A stretch of DNA of 64,000 bases from Bugula neritina (GCA_964035545.1 OZ037766.1:1228501-1292500), one strand, 5' to 3'; shown: positions 18,501-35,012, numbered from the stretch's first letter. Program-made: numbers and translations. The notes: a model not told the origin generated them from the sequence alone.

Positions 18501-20195
18501 GAACTAATTACCAAAGTATTTAACAAATGAATCATAATGCACTTGATGTTGATAGTTGAAACTTCAAAAATTATTCACCTAAAAGTATAATTTATAAACC
18601 TTACATCATCACAGCTAGAAGTCTGCTGAGAATGAGATGAAATATGAAACTTATGTAAATCAGTTGCCGTTCTACACAGTGTCATCTATAAGTGCTCATT
18701 GCCCAAGTTGCTTCAGAATGTAAATATTATTCACAGTTAATGTGTAGAACCACTAATTTATGTATAGTTGAGAATCTGTGTATCAAACAGCATACAGTGT
18801 TTACTCATTCATGTGGAAGTGATTAAAACGCAGATTTGCTGGTTCTTATATATTCATTTGAAGTGTCCACCATTTCCCTGATCACCATGTAGTTAGACTA
18901 TTGCACATTATTGCTGATAAAATTAGGACTAAGTCATCACAGTCTCACATGATGTAAAGTTGTGATATGATGAAACAAAGAGAAGATATATAATCTCAAC
19001 AGGCTGGTACTTTGGGCCCTTCAAGGCTGAATGGGTTTCCTTTATATCTATACATGTAGTAGTTGCTGGCACACCATCAAACCACTCCACAATTGCTTTC
19101 ATGAGGGAAATTAGCAGAAATTTAGGTTTTCATTACATGCTATTAGCCATAGATCAAGTTCTAAGGAACATCACCAATGAACTCTAGTTTCAGATTGTTG
19201 ATATTGTGTCTAAACACTACTTTGTGTTTCAATTATTGATTTTGTATTGAGATAATGAATAGGTTGTAATGCATGGCATGTGTTTTGACTATTGTGACAT
19301 ATAAATTACACCTTACAGTGTTAGTGTTAGCTTGGCAAAGCCTTGCTTATTAAAGTTACTGAGGCAAAGCAATGAACACAATACTGTTCTACATAAAAGT
19401 CAGTATGTCAGGTTGAAAAGGGCCTTTGCAATGTTGCTTTGTTTGTCTGCAACTTTCAATGCACTCCCAACATGACAAGAGCTAAACTATAAGGGCTGAT
19501 GCTAGAGATCAGATCACCTGCTTGTCACCTGTAGTGTCTAATCACAATTACTTGTAGTGTTTAGTCACAGTTACCTGTCGTGTCTAGTCACAGTTACCTG
19601 TAGTGTTTAGTCACAGTTACCTGTCGTGTCTAGTCACAGTTACCTGTAGTGTTTAGCCACAGTTACCTGTCGTGTCTAGTCACAATCACCTGTCACATGT
19701 ATAGAAACAACCACCTGTTGTGTCTAGTCACAGTCGCCTGTCATGCCTGTCACAGAGAGCTGTATATTCAGTATGACTAACCCACATCAGCAACTAGACT
19801 CCCGGACTCCAAGCCAAGTAAAAATTCCTTGACCTTGGGCCACGGCTGATACTGCTGCTCTTCAAAGTCACTGGCAATTCTGTCATAGACATCGTGAACG
19901 TACAGCTGCTCAAGCAGTTTACTTTTTTCTTCTCTTTCTTTCTTTCTAGTCAAATACGAAGCTGATTAAACTTGGGACAATGTTCTGATCACATGTAATT
20001 TCCAGGTGGCTTCATGCTGCCAAATTTTTGTACCTTCAGACAGCCGAAAACCAGTTCAAACCAGCACCGGATGCGGTAAAAATATATTCTACAATCTAAA
20101 AACTTATCTCAAAAAATCGTTCAAGTCCGCAAGTAGAATACTGGAGACATTTACCTGATTTCGCTGTCTCCACTGGAGAGAGGAGAGTTATTCAT
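15566..20195 (-). CDS. TRMT9B: TRMT9B-like (TRM9/ALKBH8 family) tRNA methyltransferase, 383 aa
   Basis: Five coding exons on the minus strand: 20195-20155 (ATG), 19945-19782, 17862-17761, 16883-16687, 16213-15566 (TGA). The phases agree. The start is inferred from an upstream ATG exon with a good donor whose phase fits; no in-frame ATG lies within the second exon. The N-terminal half is a class I SAM methyltransferase: YVHDVYDRIASDF, motif I ADVGCGNGHYL split across exons 2 and 3, GVDRSFNLL, then LPFRDNQFDAVLFIGVMHHL and RILRPGGTILLYTWA. GQDLLVPRY follows, then a Ser-rich linker, and the conserved tail FYHVFKRGELENLI with SGYWCATI. Trm9-type enzymes methylate wobble-uridine side chains with TRM112 as partner. 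The long spacer after the catalytic core fits TRMT9B rather than short fungal Trm9. Intron arrays occur at 17050-17275 and 19500-19740. Confidence 0.9.
17050..17275. repeat. Tandem/inverted array of TGACACATGTCAC-type palindromes
   Basis: About ten palindromic cores, TGACACATGTCA or TGACATGTGTCA, are spaced by CTACAGTATG or its complement CATACTGTAGTAG. The array flips orientation midway. It lies in a TRMT9B-like intron about 170 bp from the exon at 16883. Confidence 0.9.
17938..18080. repeat. Degenerate (ACTACTATTAACTAATA)n array
   Basis: Imperfect tandem tract of ACTACTACTATTAACTAATAACTATTA, about 75 bp upstream (in gene sense) of the acceptor for exon 17862-17761. The rest of this 1.9-kb intron to about 19490 shows no recognised feature. 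Confidence 0.8.
19500..19740. repeat. Minisatellite beside the donor of TRMT9B-like exon 2
   Basis: About seven or eight imperfect units of roughly 30 bp, CACAGTTACCTGTAGTGTCTAGT. In gene orientation the array begins about 40 bp after the donor at 19781. Confidence 0.85.
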
Positions 20196-23127
20196 CTCCT
20201 CACTCTTCACCCATCACTCTCTGAAGCCACATAAAACACTATCTCACATGTCAACCTCACCAGTGACTGTCAATCATAAACATGTGATCAATCACGGTGT
20301 GTTAGCATTCATTTGTATTGATTATACCAAATATTCTGTGTTTGCATCTCAGTTTTCCCAAAGCTCTGGGGAGTAGCATTACTGGATGAAGCATTGCATT
20401 GTAAACCATTTTTTCATGTTATATAATTAGCCTTGATAAAACAAGTCATGGAGGATGATGGGAAGAAAAGACCATCATAATACAGATTCATTAGTGAGGC
20501 ACGGCAAAATCTATCTACTCTAGCAAGATATAATATTACTCCAGTGTTAAAAATAGTCATGTTACTCTATAATTCAAAAACCATTTTATTATAACAAATT
20601 GCCACTGTGAAACAACTGTTATTTTAGACAAGGTTAATAGTTAAATACCAAATCAGGTCACGTTTTAGCAGTTCAGCTAGAACAGAATATAAACGCTGTT
20701 TTATAATATCATATCAAGCAGAATTTTTGAGTTTAGGTAAACCACTAAATCAATAAATGTAATTTAAGGTTAGCAAGTAATTTGCAGCACTCATGCTTAA
20801 GCTTAGACTGACTTACAGTACTTTGGTGAGTCACTTAGACCAATCACTAAAGCAATATTGTTGTAAGTTGCAATGACTAATCATAAAATTAAGTCAAGTC
20901 CAATAAAGAGTTCTGTTAGTTAAAATACTTGAAGCTCTGCATCTAGGTGCAAAAATTAAAATTACAATAAAAATTGACATAGTTGAAACTATTTACTATA
21001 GGTAATTATAAAACAAAATAAAAATCAACCGCAACATGTAACAGAACTTCAAGTAGCCGAAAAAAGTTTAACTTTGAGTTAAAGTTATCATGATCAAATC
21101 ACTATAATTATCACTATGATTATCATTATGACTAGCCTATGCCTGCCTGTAGTAAGTAGTGTCCTTAACTATATGTCCTTATTGAGTCTGATAGTGATAC
21201 TGATAGTGATAACCATACCTAGTGATGATTTGATAATCAAGTTCAATAATGAGTAGCTTAGTAATCTTACAAGAACAAATATAATTATTATTAATACTAG
21301 TAGTAATACTAATACACTTACAGTAAAAAGTAATACCAATAGCCAATAGGCAATAGGCATAGCAATTGTTACACTAATACTCATAGTGATAGTTATACTT
21401 ATAGTTATAGTATTACTAATACTATTAGTTATAATTATACTTATAGTCATTCATATTCAATGCATCTCGATATCATATGGACGTTACTATCACTATGTTT
21501 ACGCACAGTATGAGTACACTCAGATTTAGTGACTTGCACTTGCAGTAAGTGTTACAGGCTTACAGCATTTGCTTTACTTACAGTTACAGTTACAATCAAT
21601 CACAATGTACGTAAAAGACTAAGTGCAATACTAACACTAACAGGAGCAATAACTCATTATGATTATATATAAGTATAATTAACATTGTCATTGTAAGTTT
21701 CACTGTCAGTGTCACACTGACACTCACACTGTCACACTCACTGTCAGTGTGGTGTAACTGTAAGTGTAAGGCTAAAAGATAAAATATTTTTTACAGATTT
21801 ACCTTACTTGCACTGGCAGTTAACTAAATATACATCATACTCAGTACACAAAATTTACGTTGAGCACGCTTCTATGCACTGCAAGTAAATGCGGAGGCAT
21901 AGTGATATGAATATCAATATGCAAGCTGTAAGCAGCAATGGTTTTGCTTCCATAAAAGATTTAATGAACCCTCTGCTAGTTTGAACAGTAGCCTATGTTC
22001 CATTCATCTTGTTGTGTTGTTAGACAAATTTTAGTATTTAGTAATTGAGAACCCATCTAGTTATTTTAGATCAAATTGACCGCTACTTTAGCGTGTCCAC
22101 TAAAAAGGTTTATTGGTTTTTGCAATCAAATTTGAAAAAGGATTTTTTTTTTCATTATAATCGTAATGATTATTATGATAATGATTATAATTTTGCTTAT
22201 AACCACGAAATATAGTAGCATTTTAATTACAATAAGTTATAAGGTTTATAATTTTTTGATTGTGACTAAACTAACGCCACAGTAGCTATGTCTATTAACA
22301 GATAGTGATACTTATATTCATATTGATATTGTTAAACTTGATGTTATACTTATACTTATACTTATACAGTTATAGTTATAGTTATACTCAATATGAATAT
22401 CATACTCATACTCATACATTGACTCATAGTCATACTGAGACTGTGATACTGATACTGATAGTTATGTTGATACTGATAGTGATACTCATAGTTTTAAAAT
22501 TCTAATGAGAGTGAGAATTAAAGATCAAGTTTCAATATAAATGTTAATATAAAATTAAATATATCATACGCGTTGTAATTATCATTGAATTAATAATTCC
22601 TGGAAGGAAGTTGAGTTTAACAGTAACTCAAACTAGAAACACCTTTACAGTCATTTTAGGATGCTGGATAATCATAGTCATGATATTGTTTTTATAAAGA
22701 ATGTAGTTATTTTGTCTAAGCACCTGAATATCAATATGTATTATTTATTATTGTAATATTTTATTTATTGGTGCAACTGTAAGTCACATTAAATATAGCA
22801 AAGCCATATTTGATGTGAGATTTCAAATCAATATGTTTGATTTTTGTGATATTGTTCCTAGTTTCTATTATATTTTTTACGCCTCATACTTTATTCACAT
22901 TTTAGACTGAATCACTTGAGTTTTTTATAGCTTTACAAAAAACCATTCCATCTCGGATTACTTACATTTTTAAACAGTTTTAGTGCTTGAACTGCTATCT
23001 ATATCATCACAACATCGAAATACCCTAAACTATATACTTTAGATATTGCAGAATTGGTTATAAACAGAAAAATATTTTCTATGAATAATTTTACAGGTAG
23101 CTTTTTGATGTCGTGAAACGAACTGTT
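20196..23127. other. Divergent intergenic region with low-complexity blocks
   Basis: It lies between the minus-strand TRMT9B-like start and the plus-strand gene at 23128, so it should hold both promoters. Blocks at 21080-21480, 21650-21780 (CACTGTCAGTGTCACACTGACAC) and 22140-22510 are degenerate, partly palindromic simple repeats such as GATTATCATTATGA, ATACTGATAGTGAT and TTATAGTTATAC. No coding exon is supported. Confidence 0.6.
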
Positions 23128-25856
23128 ATGGCGGACGACAATTATGGAGTGTTGGAAGAACAGCTCCCACCCATACCCATATCTCCTGATTGGTATGAAT
23201 ATTGAAGTTATGTTATACACTGTGTCAAGGTTACAATGTACCTACTCCCACCAATAATGTCTTTCTGTAGCTTATTTCTTCAAACCAAGGTGTCATTTTT
23301 GCTGATTCATAGTATAGTCAAAGGGTGTGAGTCTTCTAGTTGTAAATTGTACATAATGCATAATGTTCTGTAGTGAGGGAGTAGATACCAGCACCCTCAA
23401 TAGTCTGTGGGAACAGGAGGCTATAAGGCTAGCTCAGTATATTGAAAAGAAAAGTTTCAATACAGGTTTGTTTGTTTGAAATAATTGCTGGTATCTACCT
23501 ACAGATTTTCTCTAAAACATCTATCACCTATCACTCATCACTTGTAGATTGATACCTAAAACTGTTTTTGTAGAATTGTTTTTTAACAATTATGCCTGCT
23601 GTTTGGTTTTGGCTAATAATGTCTTTTCACATTATGGTGCTGAATCTGAAAACTGAATATTTTTGTAAAAAATAGAATAACCAACTGTCAGCTGTAGAAG
23701 CATGAAATCAGTTGAATACAAGAACATTCAGTAGAATAACACTAACTCTGAAGTTAAAACATATCATTTTGTTCAAGACATCTTTCAAACTGATTGTGCT
23801 AGCCTTTTTCCTTGAAGCCATTGTCCTTTACAATTTTATAGATCGACACACTGCTGTGCGTTGGAAGCTGCCCTTCAAATAATTATGATTTTAAAAATTC
23901 AACTTATAACTAAGAAGTAAAATTCAGTAATTTTAGTTTTACTCAAATATTTCTAAAAACTATTTTTCAGCATGTCAGATTTGATATAGTTTATAATTGC
24001 TTCTGTAGGCTACCTATATATTTTATCTATTTAATACTTATGCCGGTTATATGTTCACAATGATAGAGGTGGCAAACGAGAGCTATGCTAATGGAGAGAG
24101 CAGTTTAGGGGAAGTGTTTATATCCGATGATGATGAGGTCCCCACTGGAGACTTGCTACAACTAGACACACATTCTTCTATAAAACCTAACAGGACTGTA
24201 AGGATTTCCTTCTTTCTGGCCATTAATATCTATTGTCTTTATGAAAGTAGAACTTTTACTCTAAAAATTTCAGGTATTTTAAATTAACATGAATAGTTGG
24301 CGTCCTTTGTTCAGTGGTGAAATTATTCTCATTGTGGGGACTAGACAACCCCATTTTATATATTATTATTGTATTGTCTGAATTACATATACTTACTAAA
24401 CCCTAAAGTTTTATAGTGTTTAGAATTAGTGAAGCGTACTATTATGCGACACTTAGTGTATTTCATCAACTAATGTCAGTAAAGCATATTCCAGATCTTT
24501 CTAGAACATACCAGACGCCCATGTCAGCATTCATTTCTTAAGTTCTGTTATACACAACAGGGGGTTACCCAACAGCTGAGGGAAATGTTTGGTTTTGAAA
24601 ATCCTCCACCTCCATCTTCCCGACCTGACAGATGTGCTGGGGCCACGGATCGGCTGAGGAAAGTCACCAAGTCTGTAGGTACTTATAGTGATGTAGGAGA
24701 GCCACATGGAGGTGATGGTGGGGATACTAAAGTATCTACAGAAAGTAAATCTCTAAATGTCAGTGGATTGGCAGAAAGTAATGTCAGAGGTGTCAGTAAT
24801 TCAACAAGAAGTAATGTCAGAGGTGTCAGTAAGTCTACAGGAAATGATGTCAGAGGTGTCAGTAATTCTACAGGAAATGATGTCAGAGGTGTCAGTAAAT
24901 ATACAGGAAGTGATGTCAGAGGTGTCAGTAAATCAACAGGAAATGATGTCGGATGTGCCAGTAAGTCTACAGGAAGTAATGTCAGAGGTGTCAGTAAATC
25001 TACAGGAAATAGTGGATCAATAAAGCAAAAGAGAAAGGTAAGCTATTAGTATGTTATAAGAATCAACTGCTGTTGAGCTGATCGTCTCAATTACTTGAAT
25101 TACATTTTAAAATTGTCAAAAACATTCCCAGAAATCCCATTGGTATTGGCTTCACAAGTTTATTCATCAAAACTTACTTTAACTATTAGCATTGCATCAT
25201 GTGTTGTGTAATTGTTGACTTGATTTTAGCCTTTGAGTGAAGTTGTTTCTAACGGCAGTCGCTCCACTCTAGTCTCACCCGCTCCATCAACTAGCAAAGT
25301 TCCCAGGGAGAAAGCTGCCAAGGCTGTCAAGAGTATGAGTGCTGCTGCAAGTAGCTCTAAATCCAAACAGAAGACACGAGCTGTTCCAGGCAGCAAAGAT
25401 TCTCAGTCATGTGACACAGGAAATGCTGCCACCTCAGTGACCCCTCGACCTAAACCACTACTAGCTGCCTCCTGTAAAGCTATGAATACACCCTCCCGAC
25501 TCAAACCCCCTTCCATGACTGATTCAGCTACACCTGCTGGTAAACCCCCTGCTAGGACCCTCTCAGTTACACCTGGTGGCAAACCCCCCTCCAGAACTCT
25601 CTCAGCTACATCTGCTGGTAAACCCCCTGCTAGGACCCTCTTAGCTACACCTGTTGGTAAACCTCCTGCTAGGACCCTCTTAGCTACACCTGTTGGTAAA
25701 CCCCCTGCTAGGACTTGCTTACCTACACCTGCTGGTAAACCCTCCTCCGGGACTCTCTCAGCTACGCCTGCTGGTAGATCATCTGCAAACCACGCTAGAC
25801 ATAACAAGGCCACAGCTACTGCTCCTAACAAAGTTAAAGCAAAATCTACGAGTTGA
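23128..25856 (+). CDS. Unrecognised Ser/Pro/Lys-rich protein with two coding minisatellites, 463 aa
   Basis: Five exons: 23128-23192 (ATG), 23374-23465, 24067-24197, 24561-25037, 25230-25856 (TGA). All are GT-AG with matching phases. The N-terminal ~120 residues are acidic and include LPPIPISPD, a helical LNSLWEQEAIRLAQYIEK and FISDDDEVP. Exon 4 has QQLREMFGFENPPPPSSRP, a basic DRLRKVTK, then seven 11-residue repeats (SNVRGVSKSTG type) and a KQKRK cluster. Exon 5 is basic and rich in Ser, Lys, Pro and Ala, with seven 13-residue repeats (TPAGKPPARTLSA type). I see no signal peptide, membrane segment or enzyme motif. The make-up resembles microtubule-binding or nuclear disordered proteins (PSRC1/GTSE1 class), but this is a guess from composition and the LxxLWEQEAIRLAQ helix only. 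Confidence 0.8.
24777..25007 (+). repeat. Coding minisatellite, 33-bp unit x7
   Basis: In-frame repeats encoding 11 residues each (NDVRGVSKSTG and variants), in exon 24561-25037 of the unrecognised gene. One unit is divergent (NDVGCASKSTG). The period is a multiple of three. Confidence 0.9.
25527..25799 (+). repeat. Coding minisatellite, 39-bp unit x7
   Basis: In-frame repeats encoding 13 residues each (TPAGKPPARTLSA and variants), in the last exon of the unrecognised gene. They are proline-rich and basic. The opposite-strand open frame is a shadow of this periodic sequence. Confidence 0.9.
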
Positions 25857-26282
25857 ATTGTCAATAGCCAATATCTCTTTTATATTTTTATTCTCAATCA
25901 TGTCAGCCAATTTATTTTCATCCAAATCTCTCTCAGTCTTCTTTGAAATAACTAATATTTTTCATGTTGTATTTATGTTATGTCTCACAGAGTCTTCAAG
26001 GTGATATTTTTTATTAAGATGCAATGATTTTATATTCTGTATATTTATATTGACTGGTTAAATTATAACATATTGTGTATACATACAAACTCAACTGAAG
26101 AGTAACGTCTAAGAAAATGAAATTACAATAAGCCAAAAATTCAGCGCAACTTTATGATACAGTAATGGGATAGAAGCTAGGTTTGGGAGAGTCACTCTGA
26201 CACAGAGGTCAGATTAGCTGAGTGAACTCTAATAAATATGGCAGCAATGACTAATAGCTGACAGTCTGTACTAGCAGCTAAA
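25857..26282. other. Convergent intergenic region / 3' UTRs
   Basis: It lies between the stop codons of the unrecognised plus-strand gene and the minus-strand TEX261 gene. It is AT-rich. I see no other gene or repeat in it. Confidence 0.55.
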
Positions 26283-30361
<4,079 letters not shown>

Positions 30362-31894
30362 CTTTATTTGGATTATTTTCAGTTAGGCTTACAGTTACTC
30401 TTAGAGTTAGTGAATTTTGTCCTTTTTACTTTTAGAATCTCAATATGAATTCTACTTTATTTCACCCAGGCTAATTTTTCACAGGCCTTCACTTGGCTAG
30501 TCACAAATAAGAAACGTACAAGTTCGAAATAAAATTATAAATCCAAGCAAAAGTGTCAGTTTTTTATTTAGATTTGGAGTAAACCTCACACTCACTGTGA
30601 CAATCAGTGTCACTGTTGAAAATCAAATTCACTGAAGATGAAAGTGAAATTGTCGGGCACAAACTTATGTTAATGTTGAAAATGCAGTTCAGGCACTATC
30701 TTCAATAGTGAACGGTAATAGTGGTGCTTTTGATCGTGGCAAAAGTATCATATTATTTATTTAAAAATTCACCAAATTAAAACATTAACTTTGTCCATAA
30801 ACCGATAAAACAGTTACTTCAACATAATCTTATATTTATGCAAACCTTCCAGCAATTCACGACATTGACCTAGTCTCGAAAATAGCTGCGGTTTATTTAT
30901 AGTAGGGGGGTTATTTTGTGAATTTATTTATCGACTACTCAATCTTGTTCGGACTTTTTTCGCAGCTAATGTCACTGTAGGCTGGCGCTGGCAATGAATC
31001 ACAACTTCAAAGGGGTTATAGTTCAATGGGCGCTGGTGTCGAATTACTATAGATTGAAAGCCATAGGCGATTTAGAAAAAAAATTGGCCCATGTTGGCAT
31101 ATTTACGTAATTTAACAGCGCCCACTTGTCTGATCGCAGCTAGAGTAAAAAGCAGAAGCCTAATATTTGTTCCTCTCAAGTTTATAAGAAAAAATGGATA
31201 GCTGCCTATTGTAGTTTTGCTTACTTCACCTCTGGCATTTTACCTCAGAACAGCATGAGAATGAAGGTGCTGCCTCGCAAGAAGAAGCAGCTGGTGAAGA
31301 GTTTGTCAGCGTAAACTCTGTGTAAAAAAGTATATGATTGGAGCCTTGCACCACCACCTCTAGCCAATTTTGAGCAAACTCAATGATTCCATTGTTACTC
31401 ATCTACTTTTTTTATAAGTTGCAACTCATATCACAAAAACGTTACAATTTTTCAATAATATAGTGAATTTCTTTATTGGTTAAAATTATGCATTAATTTG
31501 TGTATTTATGCATGATATCCAGAATTGGACAACTTCTAAAAAATTTCAAACAGTGTTAGTTTTTAGTATAGTTTTTAGTATACACTTCTGCAAACGCTGT
31601 TTATTTTTCTCAAAAGAAATGGAGTACAAAAACCTAGTATATAGTTTTTGAAAAAGCCGAAGTTTGTGATAATTTTAAAAATGCTTCAAAGATTCAACAA
31701 ATTAGTTGATGTAGGTTATAGTTGCGGTTTCTTCTTTACAAAGAAAATATCAAAAAGCCGTTGGATTTCCAACAACTGTTCCCAGTCAACAATTTCCGGC
31801 TACCTGTGTTACCATCATAAACTCTACAATCGGCACCAATTTTTATAAGTTCAAGTGATGAACAACCTGAATATTATCGCCTCATTGCCCCAAA

Positions 31895-32122
31895 GGTTGC
31901 TAGGGTTAAAAGTGGAATTATAACATACATTTACTTGGATTATATTTTAAACCCATCTATTCTTATTTTCCCACAGCTTGCATAGCTTTTTCATTTTTAA
32001 TGACTGCAATTATTAAAAATGAAAAAGCTATATGCAAGCTGTGGGAAAATAAGAAGAGATAGGTTTAAAATAGCATCCAAGTAAATGTATGTTATAATTC
32101 CACTTTTAACCCTATAAGCAAC
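31895..32122. mobile_element. Foldback MITE (long inverted repeat, about 228 bp)
   Basis: The left arm begins GGTTGCTAGGGTTAAAAGTG and reads into CATAGCTTTTTCATTTTTAAT. A ~10-base loop (GACTGCAATT) follows, then the reverse complement, ATTAAAAATGAAAAAGC through CCACTTTTAACCCTATAAGCAAC. Arms are about 105-110 bp with few mismatches and small indels. There is no coding capacity. Confidence 0.88.
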
Positions 32123-33239
32123 TTTTTAATTCATCAATAAAATATTGCCAAACTATTATTCAATTGTATAATTATATAGCAATATACCAGTAAAACCTTA
32201 GAACTTTTTTCCATCTATCACTAATTAATTACTTTACTCAAACAATGCATTCTGCATGCTTTGTTTAATAATGTTTTATATCTTTGTAGGCATAATCCAA
32301 GTTTCCGTCTTTATTACTTTTGTTTACTTCTTCTCTTAAAGATTTTTGCTTGAATTTCAACACATTTGAAATATAGTTTTATATCATTACCTTACAACAC
32401 AGTCTAGTTTAAGGGAAATATAACCATGCAACAGTAAATTCTCAGTTCTTATAGTATGCAACACAACAGCCGATAAAAACAAGGCAAAAAGTATTTAAGT
32501 TTTTTAATTCCACCAAAATAGCGTTTTGTTTGTTAGCATCTGAAGTGGTATAGGTATTTAGCAGTTGATTTTCTTTAAAATTGTTATAAGTTCAGCAATG
32601 AAGTTGAATAAATTGCACCGCTCCTAGTATTCCATTTTAACATGAATCAATTTTTCTACAAGAATAACTGCATATCCTGTAAATTCTATATGATTAATTG
32701 TCCTTACGCTGTTAAATATCTAATAGTTTAATTAAAAGTAGTTATGGAACAGCAGGAGGCATTATCTAAGTTGTTATCAGTGTGTAAAAACTTTTTTCCA
32801 GATGCGCTCTAATGGCTAAAGTCCTTTTGCCTGTTAGGAACTCTTGCTAAAAACAAACTATGCAATCATCTGCACTTTTCACAGAGGTTTGTAATGTTTA
32901 TAACTAATGTCGGAACACAGTTATATTATAAGCATCTGCATGAAAATGAAAAATTTACCTACGGGCATTTGAGAAATATAACCTTAAAATCTAATCCTAA
33001 ATAATTTGAGCATTTGACACTTTTTATTTTGAAATAATTTACCATTTAGGTTATACCACATGTATGCAAGCATCTATCTATAATACTCTTATACAATCAA
33101 GTTTTAAGTTTTTAACATAGCTAAACCTTTAATTTAATCAATAATGACCTATCTGCTTAGTGAAGCAGGGAAATTGCAGTGTTTAACAAAATATTCAGAC
33201 TTGTAAACTAATTTTCTAAATACGCTATATAATCATTTT

Positions 33240-34020
33240 ATCTTTGATCTCTTATTCCTTTTATCTTCTCATTTTTCAGTCTTTTCATCTTTTCATTTTG
33301 TAATTTGGTCATCTTTTCATTTGGTAATTTGGTCATCTTTCATTACTCAATCTTGTCTAGGGTCAAGATGATACTTGCAGATATATAATTTTCAGCTTCA
33401 ATTCACAAACATAAATCTGCAACTTGTGCATATTACATGAAATATAAAGCTGCTATATTAGACTTTCGTTAATTATATATAATTATTTAAATAAATAAAT
33501 AAATCAGGTATAACCCACTGCTGCTACTAGCTATATTTTATGTAACCTCAGCATAAAAATTGTGAGGTGAATATTTATTAAAACACATAGTATTTAAAAG
33601 CACGTTACAGCTGTTATTTACTATGTCCATATTCAGTTAAAAACACCGCTTTAAGTTACAGAAAAAATATTTAATGTTAGAATCAAAACGATTATTTTTG
33701 TCTTCAGTCTATTCTCATAATAATATTGTGAAAATAGAACATAAATTATTCAACTTTGTTATAATCAAATTTATATATACCTGATTTTTTTCTCATTTAA
33801 TCAAATGACCGTCTTGTTAAGTCATGCGGAAAAAATTGTAAAATGATTTGTGCTCCTAAATTACCACTTGTTTTGTTACAGACAATCTTTCAATCTGCTA
33901 AGTTTTTCCAGCTGTCTATTTTCTCATTATTTAATCGTTTTGATTTCTCATTTTTCAACCTTTTCATGTTTTCAACTTTCGATCTGATCATAGTTTTATC
34001 TTTCAATCTTGTCTAGGGTG
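33240..34020. repeat. Two related pyrimidine-rich modules
   Basis: The stretches at about 33240-33360 and 33895-34020 are both made of short TTTTCAT/CTTTTCATC phrases and both end in CAATCTTGTCTAGGGT. They look like two copies of one dispersed repeat 660 bp apart. I do not recognise the family. Confidence 0.55.
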
Positions 34021-35004
34021 TTATATTATTAGCATTCATTCAATTTTCATTCATCAATTTAAAAATTTTGAAAAATAATTTCAAAACCCTTAAATTTAAG
34101 ATTTCGATGAAATCAACTACAGATAGGCTTTTCAGAATCATTTATTTTTTAGTGAAGCTTTAAGCAGATTTTTGTTACGATCTGTTGATGTAAAGTCTCC
34201 TTTTATGGTACTTTTTATGTATCATGTGACATATAAAATGACACTGACAAAATTTAATTGTCAACTTGACTTGTTTAAGTCAACATTTCAAGATGTAAAG
34301 GAGTTATAAGTAGGCTTATGCTGCTGGGCATTTAATATATATTTAAACAAAATCCAGCTCATGAAATTAATAAAACATTTAGTTATTTAAACAGTTTTTT
34401 GTATTTATAATCTGTTTCCATAAAATGAGCAAACTATAATTTCAAAATGTTAGCATATTATACTAGTTAGAGTCCAATTTTTCTGCATACTGGCAATTTA
34501 CATTCACATTTTAGAATCCTTGATTTTTGTCTCAGAGAACCTAAATATTATGAATGACTATGATGACACTACTTACTCTGTCTACTGTACAGAATACTAT
34601 ATATAGTCATAGCAACAACACGCAGGCTGTGCCCTTAGTATTTGAGAAGCTGTAGAAGAAACCATGCAATTGATGATAAACTTTTCTATAACTAAATTTT
34701 CCACGAAAAGCATTTTTTAGATTTTGGCAGGCCAGAGTATTATGATCTTTTTGTTACAAATTACGAAAAATGGTCAAGTTTCTTATAAATGAATCAGACA
34801 TGGTGCAGGTGCACTTAGCCAATTGTATGGCAGGTAACATTGCATGTCACATCTAGCCAGTTATAGTTCATTGCCCCCTCCCCACAAAGCCTAGCCTCAG
34901 CTTCTGGTTACTTCACTTTGTACGCATTCCTTTTATGGTGAATACAATGAAATAATAAATGATACACCAGCAAAGTGTGGGATGCAAGTCTAATCCTAAC
35001 AACT

Positions 35005-35012
35005 ATAAATAA
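35005..35012 (+). promoter_or_regulatory. Candidate TATA box for annexin
   Basis: TATAAATA lies about 95 bp upstream of the annexin ATG at 35101, and no coding or splice signal intervenes. It is a prediction from motif and position only. Confidence 0.4.

Larger units (their letters stand above)
30362..35004. other. Divergent intergenic region between TEX261 (-) and annexin (+)
   Basis: No coding exon is supported. It contains low-complexity blocks at 30120-30240 (in intron 1) and 30380-30700, a possible small inverted pair (ATGGGCGCTG near 31027 and CAGCGCCCAC near 31117), the foldback element at 31895-32122, and two related pyrimidine-rich modules at about 33240-33360 and 33895-34020. Confidence 0.6.

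Noticed and set aside
25403-25864. 153-aa minus-strand frame with repeated GVAKRVLAGGLPT
   Set aside because: It is antisense to the coding 39-bp repeats; the plus strand has the matching exon phases.
31010-31130. Small MITE with GGGCGCTG / CAGCGCCC ends
   Set aside because: The inverted match is only about 10-13 bp, too short to separate from chance.
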